Shown here: positions 1 to 13,700 of the stretch, piece by piece
How positions within the stretch are numbered: the stretch's first letter is position 1
Layout: every line of letters begins with the position of its first letter
NCBI GenBank assembly: GCA_959347315.1
Contig: OY365806.1
Span: forward strand, 29,467,366-29,531,365
DNA length: 64,000 nucleotides
Direction: 5' to 3'
From: Bimastos eiseni
Taxonomy: Eukaryota; Annelida; Clitellata; Crassiclitellata; Lumbricidae
The notes under the pieces: generated by a model
What the model saw: the letters and a program-made list of their open reading frames with translations, nothing else
Database searches by the model: none
Told to the model about the DNA's origin: nothing
Translations under genes and position numbers: made by a program

Positions 1-124
1 CAGCTAGGACATGCGCACAAAAATGTGAACCATTTTAAAAAATGTTGGAAAAAAAATTCTTGCGCACACTCGCTCCAAATAGAGGGAACATTGAATTCTT
101 GAACTCCTTGAACTAACATCGCGC

Positions 125-130
125 TATAAA
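125..130 (+). promoter_or_regulatory. Possible TATA box upstream of the SMCT-like gene
   Basis: A TATAAA string lies 105 bases before the start codon. The position would suit a short 5' UTR, but nothing else confirms a promoter, and the same string occurs in retroposon tails elsewhere in this window. Confidence 0.2.
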
Positions 131-234
131 TTGGCAGATGAAACAATTCTTCAAGAAATTAGAGAAGACAATCCGCTAGTTGAGATTCAAGAAAGACAAC
201 TGTTAAATAGGATTCAAGCGAACACCATCTGAGA

Positions 235-582
235 ATGGCCGACGAACCAGTGATAACATTCCACTGGGCCGACTACCTCGTTCTGGGTCTCTTCCTGCTA
301 TTCTCCGCCCTTCTAGGGGTCGTCATTGGGTTCATCGATCGCAAGAAGGCCTCATCGAAGGACTTCATGATGGGTGGAGGCGACATGCACTGGATTCCTG
401 TTGCCCTATCGATGCAGGCATCATTCCTATCCGCCATCTTCATACTCTCGACGCCAGTCGAGATTTATAACTTCGGAACGATGTACGCCTTCCTCGGTCT
501 CTCCTACTTCACGGCACTCCCCATTTCTGCGCACATGTTCATACCGACCTTCTATCGACTGAAGCTCCTAAGCGCCTACGAG
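235..582 (+). CDS. SMCT-like exon 1 (start codon, residues 1-116)
   Basis: The ATG at 235 has A at -3 and G at +4. An in-frame TAG at 208-210 excludes a longer N-terminus. The exon encodes the cytosolic or outer N-terminus, a first membrane helix (about residues 14-33), the motif [10 protein letters not shown] typical of SLC5 proteins, and the next helices ([14 protein letters not shown]). The donor is GAG|GTAGGT, phase 0. Bases 1-234 are 5' flank or UTR. Confidence 0.92.
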
Positions 583-3500
583 GTAGGTTCACGATCGACA
601 GTCCTCGTTGTGTACGGTAAGATAAATCATTAAGACATCTGAGTGGTCGTGGTCAAAAGTAAAGTAAGATTGGGCAATGTAATGTAAATTAAAGCTATGT
701 TCTACGGAAATGACGCATGTTGATGGCAGGGTAAGCAACATTTGTAGGCGAGGTAAGAGAATCAAGGTAAAATAGGGCATAGGTAAGATAAGACAAGCGG
801 AAGTTAGGGACAATATATAAAAAAAAGTATTGCAACTCGAGTGACGGCAATTGAAATCGCAATTTCTGCATTTTTCAGCACCCCCTACCTAAGTCTTCCG
901 CCTCTTCGCTAGGGAAGTTAAGATAGGATGTGATAGAAACGTAATGCAAGACAGCGTGAAATGAAGCGTAATAATTGTAACAGTTCCGAGGTCTGAGAAT
1001 TGATATCTCGCTGCAGCAATAATGTGGGTAAACCAATATCCAAGATTTCGGCCAATACCGGTATGGTCGCCAATGCACTTCAATATGTAGACAGGGTGGT
1101 CCACAAATACATGGCAAAATATAAAGTTCGAGCTAAAAACCGGGCACCCTCTCAGTTTGTTAGAATCGTTGGAGCTCAGTGAGTGGGAGTCATCTGTTCT
1201 GCATATCGGGTAAAGCTCTGAAGCTGCTGACATGAATAAGTGACTGTCGGCCTTCTGTCGTCGTACATTCACCTCAAGTTGCCACTGACGAACGTGTTCT
1301 TGCATTTTCCCCAAATTCCTTGTCCTCTGTTGCTATATACATTACCTGAACTCTCTCCAATCGAGCATGAAATCACAATCTTAACCAATCTTGCTCAGTG
1401 AGAGGGCATCATAAAGTATATTGATATTATTATGAAACAAACTTGTTCAAGCTCATCCTCGTGACAAAATGTTGACCAAGATATATGGCATCAAACTTAA
1501 CGGTTGATAGTAATACTACCACATTGTAAAATTTATATGTCATTGAGCACCGTCTTGCTGTTGGACTAAAAAGCTGAAATTGGTCTCAATGGTGCTATTA
1601 CCAGGACTAACAAACTGAGCTGGTTTCTGACTTGAAATTTGTTTTTTGGACCACCCTAATGTAGGCCAATTTCTCACCTCATAGATAAGCTCTACAGCTC
1701 ATCAAAATCAACACTTCATTGTCACTACTGACAATGAAGTGTTGATTTTGATAGTTATGAGGTCAAGGAATTGGTTTATCATAGTGGCAATTGAGTGAAA
1801 GAGTAAAAAATTAAAAAAATTCTAGGCCAATATGGCCCCCGAAAACATAAAAAAGTATGTCTATCTCGAACCTCGGTTTTCGGACAGCATCGGACGACTT
1901 AACTTCATTGTTCACTGATTGTGCCATTTATTTAACACAGGCCTATAATCGTTTCCTTTTCCGAGCCACGAACACGTCGTACAGCCTCTTAGCTTTCCAA
2001 CATCGGTATTCCTACCGCTTCGCTACGACAGAGGTTTGAATGAACCCTCTCGACTCAGCAATACCTAGTCCCGAATTCAGACAGCGGGCCAAATTGGTTA
2101 CGCTGTGGCTAAAGAGAGCACGAGTCAGATGTCTTTTCCCCGGACTTTTTTTGCCTGTAGAATTAGCTCGCACATTTCTCCAAGTACAGTATTTATCTTA
2201 AGCTTGTAATCATCATGTGTTACGTATTTTATATAAAAATATGCACAATGCGGTCAACTTACTTTGAATAGCACGAGCGCTTATCCACGTCTATGACACA
2301 GACGCGAACCACGATCAGTTTTCAAAGGTCTGCAGCCTATTATATGGCTCGAACGACGCAGTTTGACTTCCTTATTACTTGATTTATGTCGCCACGTCCA
2401 GTTGTTACCACTCGACGACCTGTTCTTGCAGTGTTTCTTATGCATAGAAACGTCGAAGTCTTTATAAAGACGCTGTAAATCTAGGATGTCATTAGCCTAA
2501 AGAGAGTGACGGCGCAACTAGTGTCATTGGATTGTGGGAGGAATTGCCATGAATCTTGGGATTATTTGTACTACAAATTAAATAAAAAAATTGTCCAAAT
2601 AACAGAAATCAGCTCAACGATTCAAACAACGTATATATCAATGTGTTATATGGAGAGATTTGCTTCTATTGCAGTAACCCTTATAAGGGTGGTCCACTTC
2701 ATAGAGGTCCAGGTTCGGAAGCCGGTGATAGAGGAGCAGCCGTTTGGATGGGTGTCGTTTAGGGCGAGAGTTGGGAGACGGAGAATCGAACGAGTCAGGA
2801 TGTGAGTTCTTGAAGAGACGAAACTTCAGTTTTGAGTGAAAAGGGTGGTAGATAGAAGAGCTTGAGACAGATGATGATGGACGAGGATTGGCTGTGATGA
2901 AAGGGTATACATCGAAAAGTTATCGAATTCAGAGTGGATATGGCTCCAGAGACATGGTACAGAGCGGGATATTCTTAAATAAAATTTAGCCTATTATTCT
3001 TATCAATCGTAAAAGACCTACATTCACTAATACATGCATTCAGAGATGACGGCATTGACGCCAGTCATACATGTATACCTGGTGATGGAAAGATTTGCTT
3101 CTGTTGCAGTATCTGGAGATTCGATTCAATCGAACGGTTCGTATCGCAGGTGCGCTGACATTCTGCGTCATGGCGGTAAGCTATTGTCACTGGAACCCAC
3201 TCACTTTCTTACTTACTTATTTAGACTTAGGATACACTGAAGAGTTAGAGTTGGGCTCTCCATCCGTTGATACAGAACGTGTTTGGTAGCCTAGAGAACT
3301 CTAGCGCAAAACGAGAATTGAGAAGTGAGCCACGGGGACAGAGGCGGCGATCTCGTGTGAGAGGGGGGCCGTGGGGGGACATCCAATGAGTGGGGTAAGA
3401 AATGTACGTGTCCCCTCTCTGTAAAAGGTGAGGGGGACTTGTCCCCATCGACCCTCCGGGATCGCCGCTCTTGCGCGGGGAGCATTATATAGGACTAGCG

Positions 3501-5379
3501 TAAGTAGAAGATGATCCGGCATTGGACCTTTTGAACCCTGTTTTTCAAGACAGTCACTGTTGACGCCAAAAACAAATTGATTAATACGAACTGAATGAGT
3601 TTACAAATAAAAAAAAAATGCACCTCAGATAACATGAGGTCCAGAAAAGCCAAGGCTACTGGTTTAGACAATGAATGCGCATTTCATGATCGACAGCAGG
3701 AAAGAAAGAAACTCCAATAAAAAGAGTACTTAGGCCTTTTTTGCCTTTGAAGTGAAACTGGTTGTGTGATTGTGAACTAGATGGAGAAACCTATCATCTT
3801 AGTATTCTGTGGTGTGGCAAAGAAAGCTTGCGAGTTTTGTCGATCAATAAGCAGATTGACTTATTTGCCTGATGTTGTCAATATCTTCATCATTATTATA
3901 ATAGTCATCATTGACACCAATAACTGTTCATCATTAGCCCCTCATCATCATCATCACCTTCATCATCATCATCATCATCATCGTCGTCGTCGTCGTCGTC
4001 GTCGTCTTGGTCGTCGTCGTCGTCATCGTCATCATCATCATCATTGTTACCGTTATTGTCGTCGTCGTCGTCGACATCAGCAGTTTAATTATCTTTATGC
4101 TTATGATTCACTCGTATCGTTATTGCCTTTTCATTGTTGCTATTGTTGTCATCGTCATAGTCATTGTCATCCTCGTCGTCATCGTCGTCACCGTATTCAT
4201 CGTCATCCTCGTCATCATCATCGTCATCGTCGTCGTCATCATCATCATCATCATCAATCTAGTTATGATAATCGTCATTTTAGTTATCATAATCGTCTTC
4301 ATTATTTTGTCATCTTTGTGACCATTTTGATCATTTTGTCTGTCTTTATCGTTGTTAATCTTGTCTTCAGCTTCTTTATATGTCCGTCGTGCTATACACT
4401 CCGGCCATCGCACTTGCTCAAGGTAGGTCACAGGTTATAGTTCAGCCAAACGTTCATCTGACGACAGGAGGTGTATAAATAAACTTTGCATTATATCACT
4501 AGGAATATACATTCTATTACCTTACATTTTATTACTTTAAAAAATGCACAATTTACACTACACTGTCTTAACTTTCCAATGTGAATTTATAATGCGCCAT
4601 CAGTTCGCTCCCGACCTAACAACATCAAAGCACAGTGGAAAAGAATGGTTACAATCCGACGCCTGCTGGTAAGGAGCTAAGAAAGACCCTAAAGTTCATT
4701 ATGGAGGCTGCTAGGCAGCCTATTACAGAAAAACTGACCAATCTCAGCAAAACTTGTATGGAGTACGGTGAAAGTTCTAGTCCTATAGGAACAACCAGTA
4801 GTCTACTTGCATGGCAGAGCGAAGGACTCTACGGCCTGATCAGGGGTGTAACAAGCGGGGGGCCGGGGTCACTGGCCCCCAGTTTCATAACTGGGGCAAA
4901 GCCCCCCAGTTTTAGTGCTCAGTGCCCCCACGTGCCCCCCCCCAAATGTTAATGTTTCTCCAATGGCTTTTTAAGATGCCATTTGTTAAAATAATTTGTG
5001 CCCCCCATTTTTCAAATTTCTGGAAGGGGCAAAATTCAAAAGTGGGAAGGGGCGGGGGCAAGAAAATTTGGCGCTTCGTGCAATATTTTTTTTATTATAC
5101 CTCCCCACTTATCAAAACCTTGTTACACCTCTGGGTCTGATTATGACTATAACCGATCCACAGAGCTCGCTAAGACAGAGTTTGTGTTGGCCTACAAGAC
5201 ATTATTGTGCATGAGAATTAGTCTTAAAGTCTTAACAATTTGCTTAGCCTCTCTACCTCTCATTCTCTGTCTGGCTCTATAGGTGTCTGACCCTCTGTCT
5301 CTGTGACCCTCAATGTCTGTCTCAGTCTCTGTCTCTATCTTTCTGTCTCTCTGTCTCTCTGTCTCTGTCTATGTCTATG

Positions 5380-5412
<33 letters not shown>

Positions 5413-5495
5413 TTCTCTCTGTCTCTGTCTCTGTCTCTGTCTGTCTCTGTCTCTGTCTCTCTGTCTCTCTGTCTCTCTGTCTCTCTGTCTCTCTG

Positions 5496-5580
<85 letters not shown>

Positions 5581-8500
5581 GGATTAGAGTCGATGAACAG
5601 AGGCTATCACCGACATTTCATATTCAATAAACCCTGAAATAACTTTGTTCAACAAAAAGAGTCTTCAACTTTTTATGAACAGAAGCGCTAAGAACATCGC
5701 TTCGCAATCTCTCGCTGTTAGATTTTTCTTCGACTCCGACATGAACTCTTAATTATGACCCAACTATCTTCTAACTCCGAACGTGCATGTATGTGTTCTC
5801 CTACCGGACTCTTGACCCGACCTTGAAGCTATTTTCCAACTCAGACGTCATCTAATTCTAACGCTGATCTCATGCATTCACTTCGTCTTTCAGTGACTGG
5901 TCTGCCGGTGGCTTTTTCCATCGTTCTGTGTGGAGTGGTCTGCACGATATACACGGTTCTGGTGAGTACGTGAACCAAGGTCTTGCATTATTCTTATTGT
6001 ACGTTGTAATGGGCGACTTCTATTGCGCGCGTGTCTAATGTACAATGCATCAAGAAGAACCAAGCCGTAATCAAGTCAGTATTCAGATGATCAGATAAGT
6101 CAGCTTAGACAAAAAGGCAATTTTTAGTGGATTAGCATTTTGGGAGGGGCTAGTTAGTCTTAAGCTGAGAACGAAATAACGAACTGATTTAAAGGAACAA
6201 ATAGAGGGAGAGCAACCGATAAAGTTAGCCGAAACATTATCAGTTTTAGGCGTAGGAGAAGACAATCAGATTTCCCCATTTATTTATTACAGGCCTAAGT
6301 GTTGGAATCAGGACTGATTTTACGTACTGAGGTAGGTCAGAGTCAGCGTTTTATGAACGATAAGCCCATATTTGAAAAAAATTCATTTCTGCACAGCCAA
6401 TGCAAATGTTAATTAATTAATCACTATGCTACACGCTCATATTTAACTTATATTTATTAGTAACAGCCATCCTAGCCAGCGAGCTTTCAACACCTATTAT
6501 TCAGTGTGTTTGGTATTGTTAGAAGCAACTAATCACATTTATCAGGGCGACTTGAAACCAATGCGTCTGCTGTAAGTATAACACGACACAACGTAAAGTA
6601 GCGTATACCGTAACGTAGCGTAACGTAACAGGGTTTAACGTGGTTAGGAAGATTAAAGTCGGTATAAGACGCACTATTAGAGATGTCTTTATATCCAATA
6701 TTCGTCTAAGCTTGATCTTCAGATTTTTTTATTGACTTCACCGAAACTATCTATTCGCTAAACTCATTCCAAGCGTTGATCATTCTGCTTCTGAAACATC
6801 TTGCTTTGAACGTTGCCTTTTGACTTCTTGGGGATCTTGTATCTCTGCCCTTGTTATTCACTTGAGTTTGCCACCAGGAAAAATCTCGAAAACAGAGTTG
6901 CTTCCTTGATCGTAATCTGCTTATAAAGTCTCAAGTAGTTCCCTCTGTACACTTCACTATCCGGTGTTGCTAGTACCCATTTTTCAAACATATTCTCTTG
7001 CGTTCCAAATCGTCTTATCGTGTTTGTTGCTCGAAGCAGTACTTTTAATAGCTGTTCCTTATCTATTGAATATACGGGCTCCATACCTCAGCAAAATATA
7101 CTCTAGGTGAGGTCTGACCAAAGTTTTATACAGGTTGAAGCTGATGTTATTGTCTCTGCTGATAACCGATCGATCATCTGATAAATTCCAAGATCATGAG
7201 TGAATGCAGCAAGCATTCGATTGTCTGCATTGCAATGACAATAGGCGAAATGACGTGGCATCCATCGAGTACTAAGCCCTAACATTGAGTGCACGTCTAC
7301 ACTGCTTCAAGGCGGTATTTAACTTACCTACCTCTGTGCATATGCTTGCATTCTTGCATACCAATGCTGCTTCAAATATGTTAGTAAACAACTTCGTGAG
7401 TCTCCATACATGCATGCGTACACTCATGACATACGAAGGATGATGCGTTATGTCTGCGTGTCTTGAAGGATATGACATGTAGTACCACACCAGATATGAT
7501 CGGTACTTCAAATGTACTTACTGTCTGACAACAATGAATTATTATCGGTCTTCAAAACCAGATTAATTATAGAACAGTCCTTGGGGAGTCCTGTATTGAA
7601 ACGTAACATTCGTGAGAGAAGTGTAATGACCGTCGGGGACGACTATAGGGGGAGGCTGATTAGGTTATGGCATCCCCTCCAAAGGTATCCCTTCTCCCAC
7701 CCAGTAGCCTTTGCTTACAAGCGACTTCGTGTTTACACTGGCTGATGTGACTGTGGATTAGGTAAAAGAGAGGAAAAGATATTTGTTTTTGTCTTCGGTC
7801 TTTATCGATGAAATGAAAATAATATAAGTCACCAATATCAGTTTAGTTGCAGGTACTTTTAAATAGAAAATAAAGGGTGCCTAATTGATTTTAAAAATCG
7901 GATTAGATGTGGCTCTCGTTGTAAGTGCTTATTTCTCAGTGCAACAAAAACAATCGATTCGTAGTTGTATAGAATAGTTAAATATGTTATATGTTTTCTA
8001 TAACATTACACAAAATTTACACATCTTCGTCTGTCATATTCATGCGTTGGAAATGAGCTGAGGCACAAAGTCATTATCTGAAAATGAGGCTCTCCATTCA
8101 ACAACTTAGGCATACCTGCCTCTGCGCATATGCTTGCTAATTTGCATACTAATGCTGCTTCAAATTTCGTAAGTCGTCATACTCCGCAACCAATTAATAA
8201 CTTTTTTTTAAATTTCAGGATATACATAGGAAAGATATTTCAACAATCCTTAAAGTTTGCTCTGCAATATTTTCATGGTTACAAAACTTTCAGCTCGGAG
8301 AAGAAAGGTCACTGATGCCCCCACTAAGAGGGAAAGAGAGTGACAGTGGATCGATCAATTATTGGCAGATTACTCCCTCCTGAGAACTATAATGGATTGA
8401 AGAACGGAGGGCAAGGGAACGAGGGGATGACTTCAATGGATGCTGATGAAATTGGATGATGGCGGCTGGATGACGGAAACTAAGGGAAGAAGACCGTCGT

Positions 8501-10712
8501 AGAAAGGATTGGCACCATTGGACGTATGAACCTGCCTTACGCGCCTCTGAGTAGATATCTTGAAGGGACGCTATATCAATTATTTTTTATTGATTGATTG
8601 ATTACGGAAAATGACACGAGGAAAAAGAAGAAGAAATTAGTTTAGCATCTTACTTATTTGTTTTTACCTGTTCCTCATACCTGTTCTTACTCGCTCTGCT
8701 TCACTATTCTCGCTTGTGTGTGGAACAGGGTGGAATGAAAGCAACGATCTGGAACGACTTCATCCAGATGGTCATCATCGTTGTTGGTCTGCTCGTCATC
8801 ATCATTCTGGGAGCCGACGAACAGGGAGGAATGAACAAGGTCTGGGAAGAGAACGAGGCTGGCGGAAGAATTGTCTTCGATAAGTAAGTGATCGTCCAAC
8901 GCCATCGCTGCAGAGGCGGCGAGTCTGGCGACTTGCCCTTCTCACTGATAACTATTTAAGAAATGGCCAATCCACTAAATTTCACTCTCATCAATTCCTA
9001 CTCCTTATTAAGTGCCATTCATCATCAGCTGTGATTAGATTTTAGGGCTTACGCCATTACAACACTCCAACAGAGCGTTCTAACAGTATCTGCTCTCTGT
9101 ATTTTACCTTTAGGACAGTAGATTAATCTTAATTTACACGCGCTATGTTGGGTACAACTAACAAAATCACAAAATGTAAACGCAAATAAATTTTAATCGT
9201 AAACACAGTTTTGGATAGGAATTTTCCGAGCACTGTAATGCGCGAGTTGGACCTACGGCAGAGAGTGGATGAACCCGTTATATCTGCAAATTCTGCATGC
9301 CTTTATGGTCATCAAAAAATGTCAAATTAACAGCAGCGACAAGTGTTTTTCTTAAACAGACTTTATACATTTTTAACATTATCTGGTACATGCTGTTCAA
9401 GATATGAAGTCCGCTTAGGAACAGAAATACTTTTTACTCTTTATTAATATCTGTAGGCATATAGATAACAACAGTATTGTTTTCTCATAATGGGTTGTAG
9501 GGGTTCACCTTAATGTTTTTTTACCCCAAATACCACTAATGGCCGAGGATAACGTCTTTAACGATCAGTTGCGAAGGTTCCGCATACATTTTAGTAAACG
9601 CTGGATAAAGTGCGTATTTAAACGCATTGCTGACTGGAATAAACGGCAGATGATTACGATTGCTGTAGTGTAGATTCAAGTGCAGGTTTTAAGAATCCAA
9701 GAAGAAAATTGACTTGTCCAGCAACAAAATGCCTCATCAGTTGAAGTACCGCTAATAGAAGGAAGTAGTCGAGTGATTTTGTAATTTGTAGCCTACCAAT
9801 ATTACCAGTGTCGACGAGAAAAAGATAATCAGATGGGTCAGACGCATTGGAGAAAAGTACATTCGATTGTATTACAGTCAGTAACTTTATAGACGTCTCG
9901 GCTGTTAATTGGAACTGAGGATGAGAGCTCCTAGAAGTGAATCAACGGGAGGTAAAACGTCTGGAGGTGAAACCTCTGGAGGCGAAACGTCTGGAGGTGA
10001 CATCCCCTACAGGTGAATGCCCTAGTGGTCATTACGATTAAAAATGTTAATCTTTAGTTTAAATGCACTCTGCCAGTGCCAGTCACAAGTCTGAATAAAG
10101 AAGAAGGGCAACGATAATGGTCCAAGTTATCACAGAATGTCGTTAAACTATAGCTACCTACCTTCAGTTTAGAGTATAATAGGCTATTTCAGCAATAGAC
10201 ATATCCCACTGGTCTTTTTTACCATTCCTGTAGGCCATCACATCACCTTATCATACCTTACCTTGTGATACTCTTCTGTTACCATCATATCATTGAACGA
10301 TATCAGTAATGATCCAACCAGCGCAATTTTATTCATTTTGCGTTGAATTCCAGTTTCAACCCGGATCCGACAATCCGAACGACTTTCTGGACCCAGACGA
10401 TAGGTGGCACTTTCGTCAGTCTAACGATGTATGCCTCCAGTCAAACCATCATACAGAAGTCGCTCAGCGTCAAATCGCTGCGCAATGCACAGAAGTAAGT
10501 AAGACAATAAAAAAATTTAAAATGACAGCAACAGTAGCAATAACAATAACATCAATCAAAACAACAATAACAACGATAATACCAATAACAACCGCAATAA
10601 AAATAAAGGCAGCAATAATAATAACAAACAACAACAACAACAAATAATAATAATAATTATCAGTATTATTATTGTTATTATTACAATAAACATAATAGTT
10701 ATACTAATAAAT

Positions 10713-10743
<31 letters not shown>

Positions 10744-13700
10744 TACTTGTGATAGCGGTCTAGTATACTAGTAAGTGTCATGAAGGGTATCTTGTCTGTT
10801 ACATCTCTATCTGACCGGAAGTCTTATTGGTTGTCTGTGTACTTATATGTGTGTGTATTGTGTACTGTTTGCTTGAACGTCTGTCTTTCTCTGTGTATAC
10901 ATGTATGTCTTTGTATGTACATGTATGCAAAACTATGCATGCCTCTTTAGCTAACTTTTTCTGTCTGTCTCTAGGAGTCTGCATGTCCGTGGTGGTCTTA
11001 TTGACCTACCAATCGCATGGATAGTCCTATGCCTGTCTCTGTCTATCTATCTGTCGATCTATCTGTGCGTGTGTGTGACTATATGTGTGTTCGGATGTAG
11101 GGCGATCTGGTTGGCTGCTGTTACGTCGTTGCTCTTCCTCATTCTAGTCACAGTTGTCGGTCTAATCATGTACGCTCACTTCGCCGACTGCGATCCTTTA
11201 CTCAACAACAAAATCGACGCCACCGACCAGGTATCAGCCTCAAAAACAGATCAGCTGTACCTACACACATCCATCCATCCATCCATCCATCCATCCATCC
11301 ATCCATCCATCCATCCATCCATCCATCCATCCATCCATCCATCCATCCATCCATCCATCCATCCATCCATCCATCCATCCATCCATCCATCCATCCATCC
11401 ATCCATAATAATAATGACGACGATTAATAGGGCGCCATAAACGCGGCCATACCACTGCAGGGGCGCCCATCCATCCATTCATCAATCCATCCATCAATCC
11501 ATCCATCAATCCATCCAATCATCTATCTATCTATGCATCGATCCATTTTGATTCTTATCTGTTCCTTATTGGTGGTCTTCCTCCTGTGTGTGACTATATA
11601 TGTATGTGCGTTCGGATGTCGTGATGCTTGTTATAGTGCATACTCATTTGCTAAATCTTGTTTGGTTGCTGATGCAGATGGTTCCGTTACTTGTGATGGA
11701 GGTCATGGGTCATTTGCACGGACTTCCGGGTCTCTTTATAGCGACCGCCTTTAGCGCTGCGCTCAGGTAAGTAGTTGTGCATCGATATTTAGACTGCGTT
11801 TACGTAGCGCCCATCTACCTTTAATAATCCGGTTTTCATTTCTTTGTTCAAACCAAGATATTCAGTGGCATGCGAGCCCATTGCTTGGCCGATTATCGAT
11901 TAACCAGAGTGAAGTCAGAGGAGCGAATCACTTAGCTCACGACACCTAGCGAAAGAAATATATCCGACGCTACCGCTGGTGTCTTCTAGCGAATACAAGT
12001 GGCTTGATTTCTATGCTTACTTCCACCACTACTGTCCATATTTCAAACCCCTCACGGACTCATTCATATAGTTTGAATTTCTCTGCTAGCTCTCACCGTC
12101 GGACAGTCTGCACATCATAAACTAAATACATTACAAATTACATCACACACGCATGTAAATTTTTAATTTTTTATGTTAGTTCCGTATCCGGAAGTGTTAA
12201 TGCTCTGGCTGCGGTCACTCTGGTCGACTTCATTAAGCCTCTCTATTTCCGGATAAAGAAGGTCGAGGTCAGCGAAAAGTCAAGTGCCATCTTATCACGA
12301 GTTCTAGGTCAGTGAAACGAGGATACTTATAATGGCTTATTATTTCAAAACGTTATTTCCTTGTAGTTGTTATCACGATTATGTTGATGCTGTTTTAACA
12401 CGTGTTTGCCTTTTATGTCTGCCTAAGACTACTTACTTACCATGCTTCTTTTTCTTCCTCTTCTTCTTCTTCTTCCACATTCTTCACATTCTGTATCACA
12501 TTTTTTTCTTCGCATTCTGATTGTTGTCATTGCCAGTGATGATGGTGTGTTTATGATAACTTTGATATATACGATCATGCTGATACTGGTGATGATGATG
12601 TGAATATGAATGTTTATTCTCTGAGATGCCATGAAGACGTCGTCACACAATTTCTCTTATATCTTATAATAGCAATTGTATATATTGTAGCTCTCATATA
12701 CGGCCTGATAACGACAGCGATGGGGTTCGTAGCTCAGTATCTGGGCCAACTTGTCCTTCAGATTGCCCTAAGTATCTTTGGGTTCGTCGGAGGGCCACTG
12801 ACTGCAGTTCTTGCCCTCGGACTCTTTTTCCCATTCGTCAACGCATGGGTTGGTTGACGGCTCATCAATCTCTTAGAGTTACGTAAGAATGCTGAGTGAG
12901 GCATTGTCTTCGATGGCCTTCACTAAGATTATCATGCCTCATTTTGACTTAAATTATTGTAACGTTTCTTATTTTGAAACGCATTTTATTTTGACCATAT
13001 TTCGACTCTTCGTATTTTAGCTCATATAGTTTTAATTCATCTTAGTTTAGTTCATCCAATTTGTTTTTAGCTTGCCTGAACTTGTGTAGATATCTGAATT
13101 AGAGCTCTGCGCCGACCTAGAAGTTTCGGCGGCGGCGCGTCGGTCATTTTTGGTCAGCGGCGGCCGGCGCCCGCCGACCCACAAAATTCGGCGGCGGCGC
13201 GGCGTGATCGGCGCAGTGTTCTATAAGTTTTAGCAAACCTGCTTCAAAAGTTGTTCGGCAAGGTAACTTGCATTACACTGATATGCATATTCTACATTAT
13301 TTTTTGCTGTTATCTGATCTCAAATTTTTATTCAAGAGAAACAATTATTCTCAGAGACTCAGAACAGACGTTTTCGAACAATAGCAAGAAGTAATAATTT
13401 TCTTTTTCTTTATAAAAGCAAACCGAGCAGTAAAACGTGATCAGAATTCACCACCTTTCCAGATTTATTGGTCAATAACCCGAATGCCTTCCACATGAAA
13501 CCTTTGCCAACATTCTTAATTATTATGTACAAGTCGTTCAACCTAAGCAGCCCATTCACAATAGTAGCAGTCGTTGGAGCAATGGAAGTAGCAGCAGCAA
13601 TAGCAGCAGTAGTAGTAGTAGCAGAAGTAGTAGTCAGATCAACATATAACGAACTTACAGTACGAGCATTGGCAACAACAGCAGGACAATGGATAGCATT

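Larger units (their letters stand above)
583..3109 (+). other. Intron 1 of the SMCT-like gene: two inverted-repeat elements, no gene
   Basis: The intron contains an inverted pair of GGGTGGTCCA ends (1092-1658), a 23-bp-arm hairpin at 1702-1751, and near 2649-2672 a second copy of the exon 2 acceptor sequence. The open frames here are short and resemble no family I know. Confidence 0.6.

Noticed and set aside
3781..4440. 219-codon His/Arg-rich open frame
   Set aside because: It is a TCA/TCG trinucleotide repeat read in one frame. Only the last ~50 bases (4371-4422) are real coding sequence, and in a different frame.
10309..10647. 112-codon plus frame through exon 6
   Set aside because: The conserved FNPDPTIR text is in another frame with proper splice sites. 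This frame runs on into a repeat.
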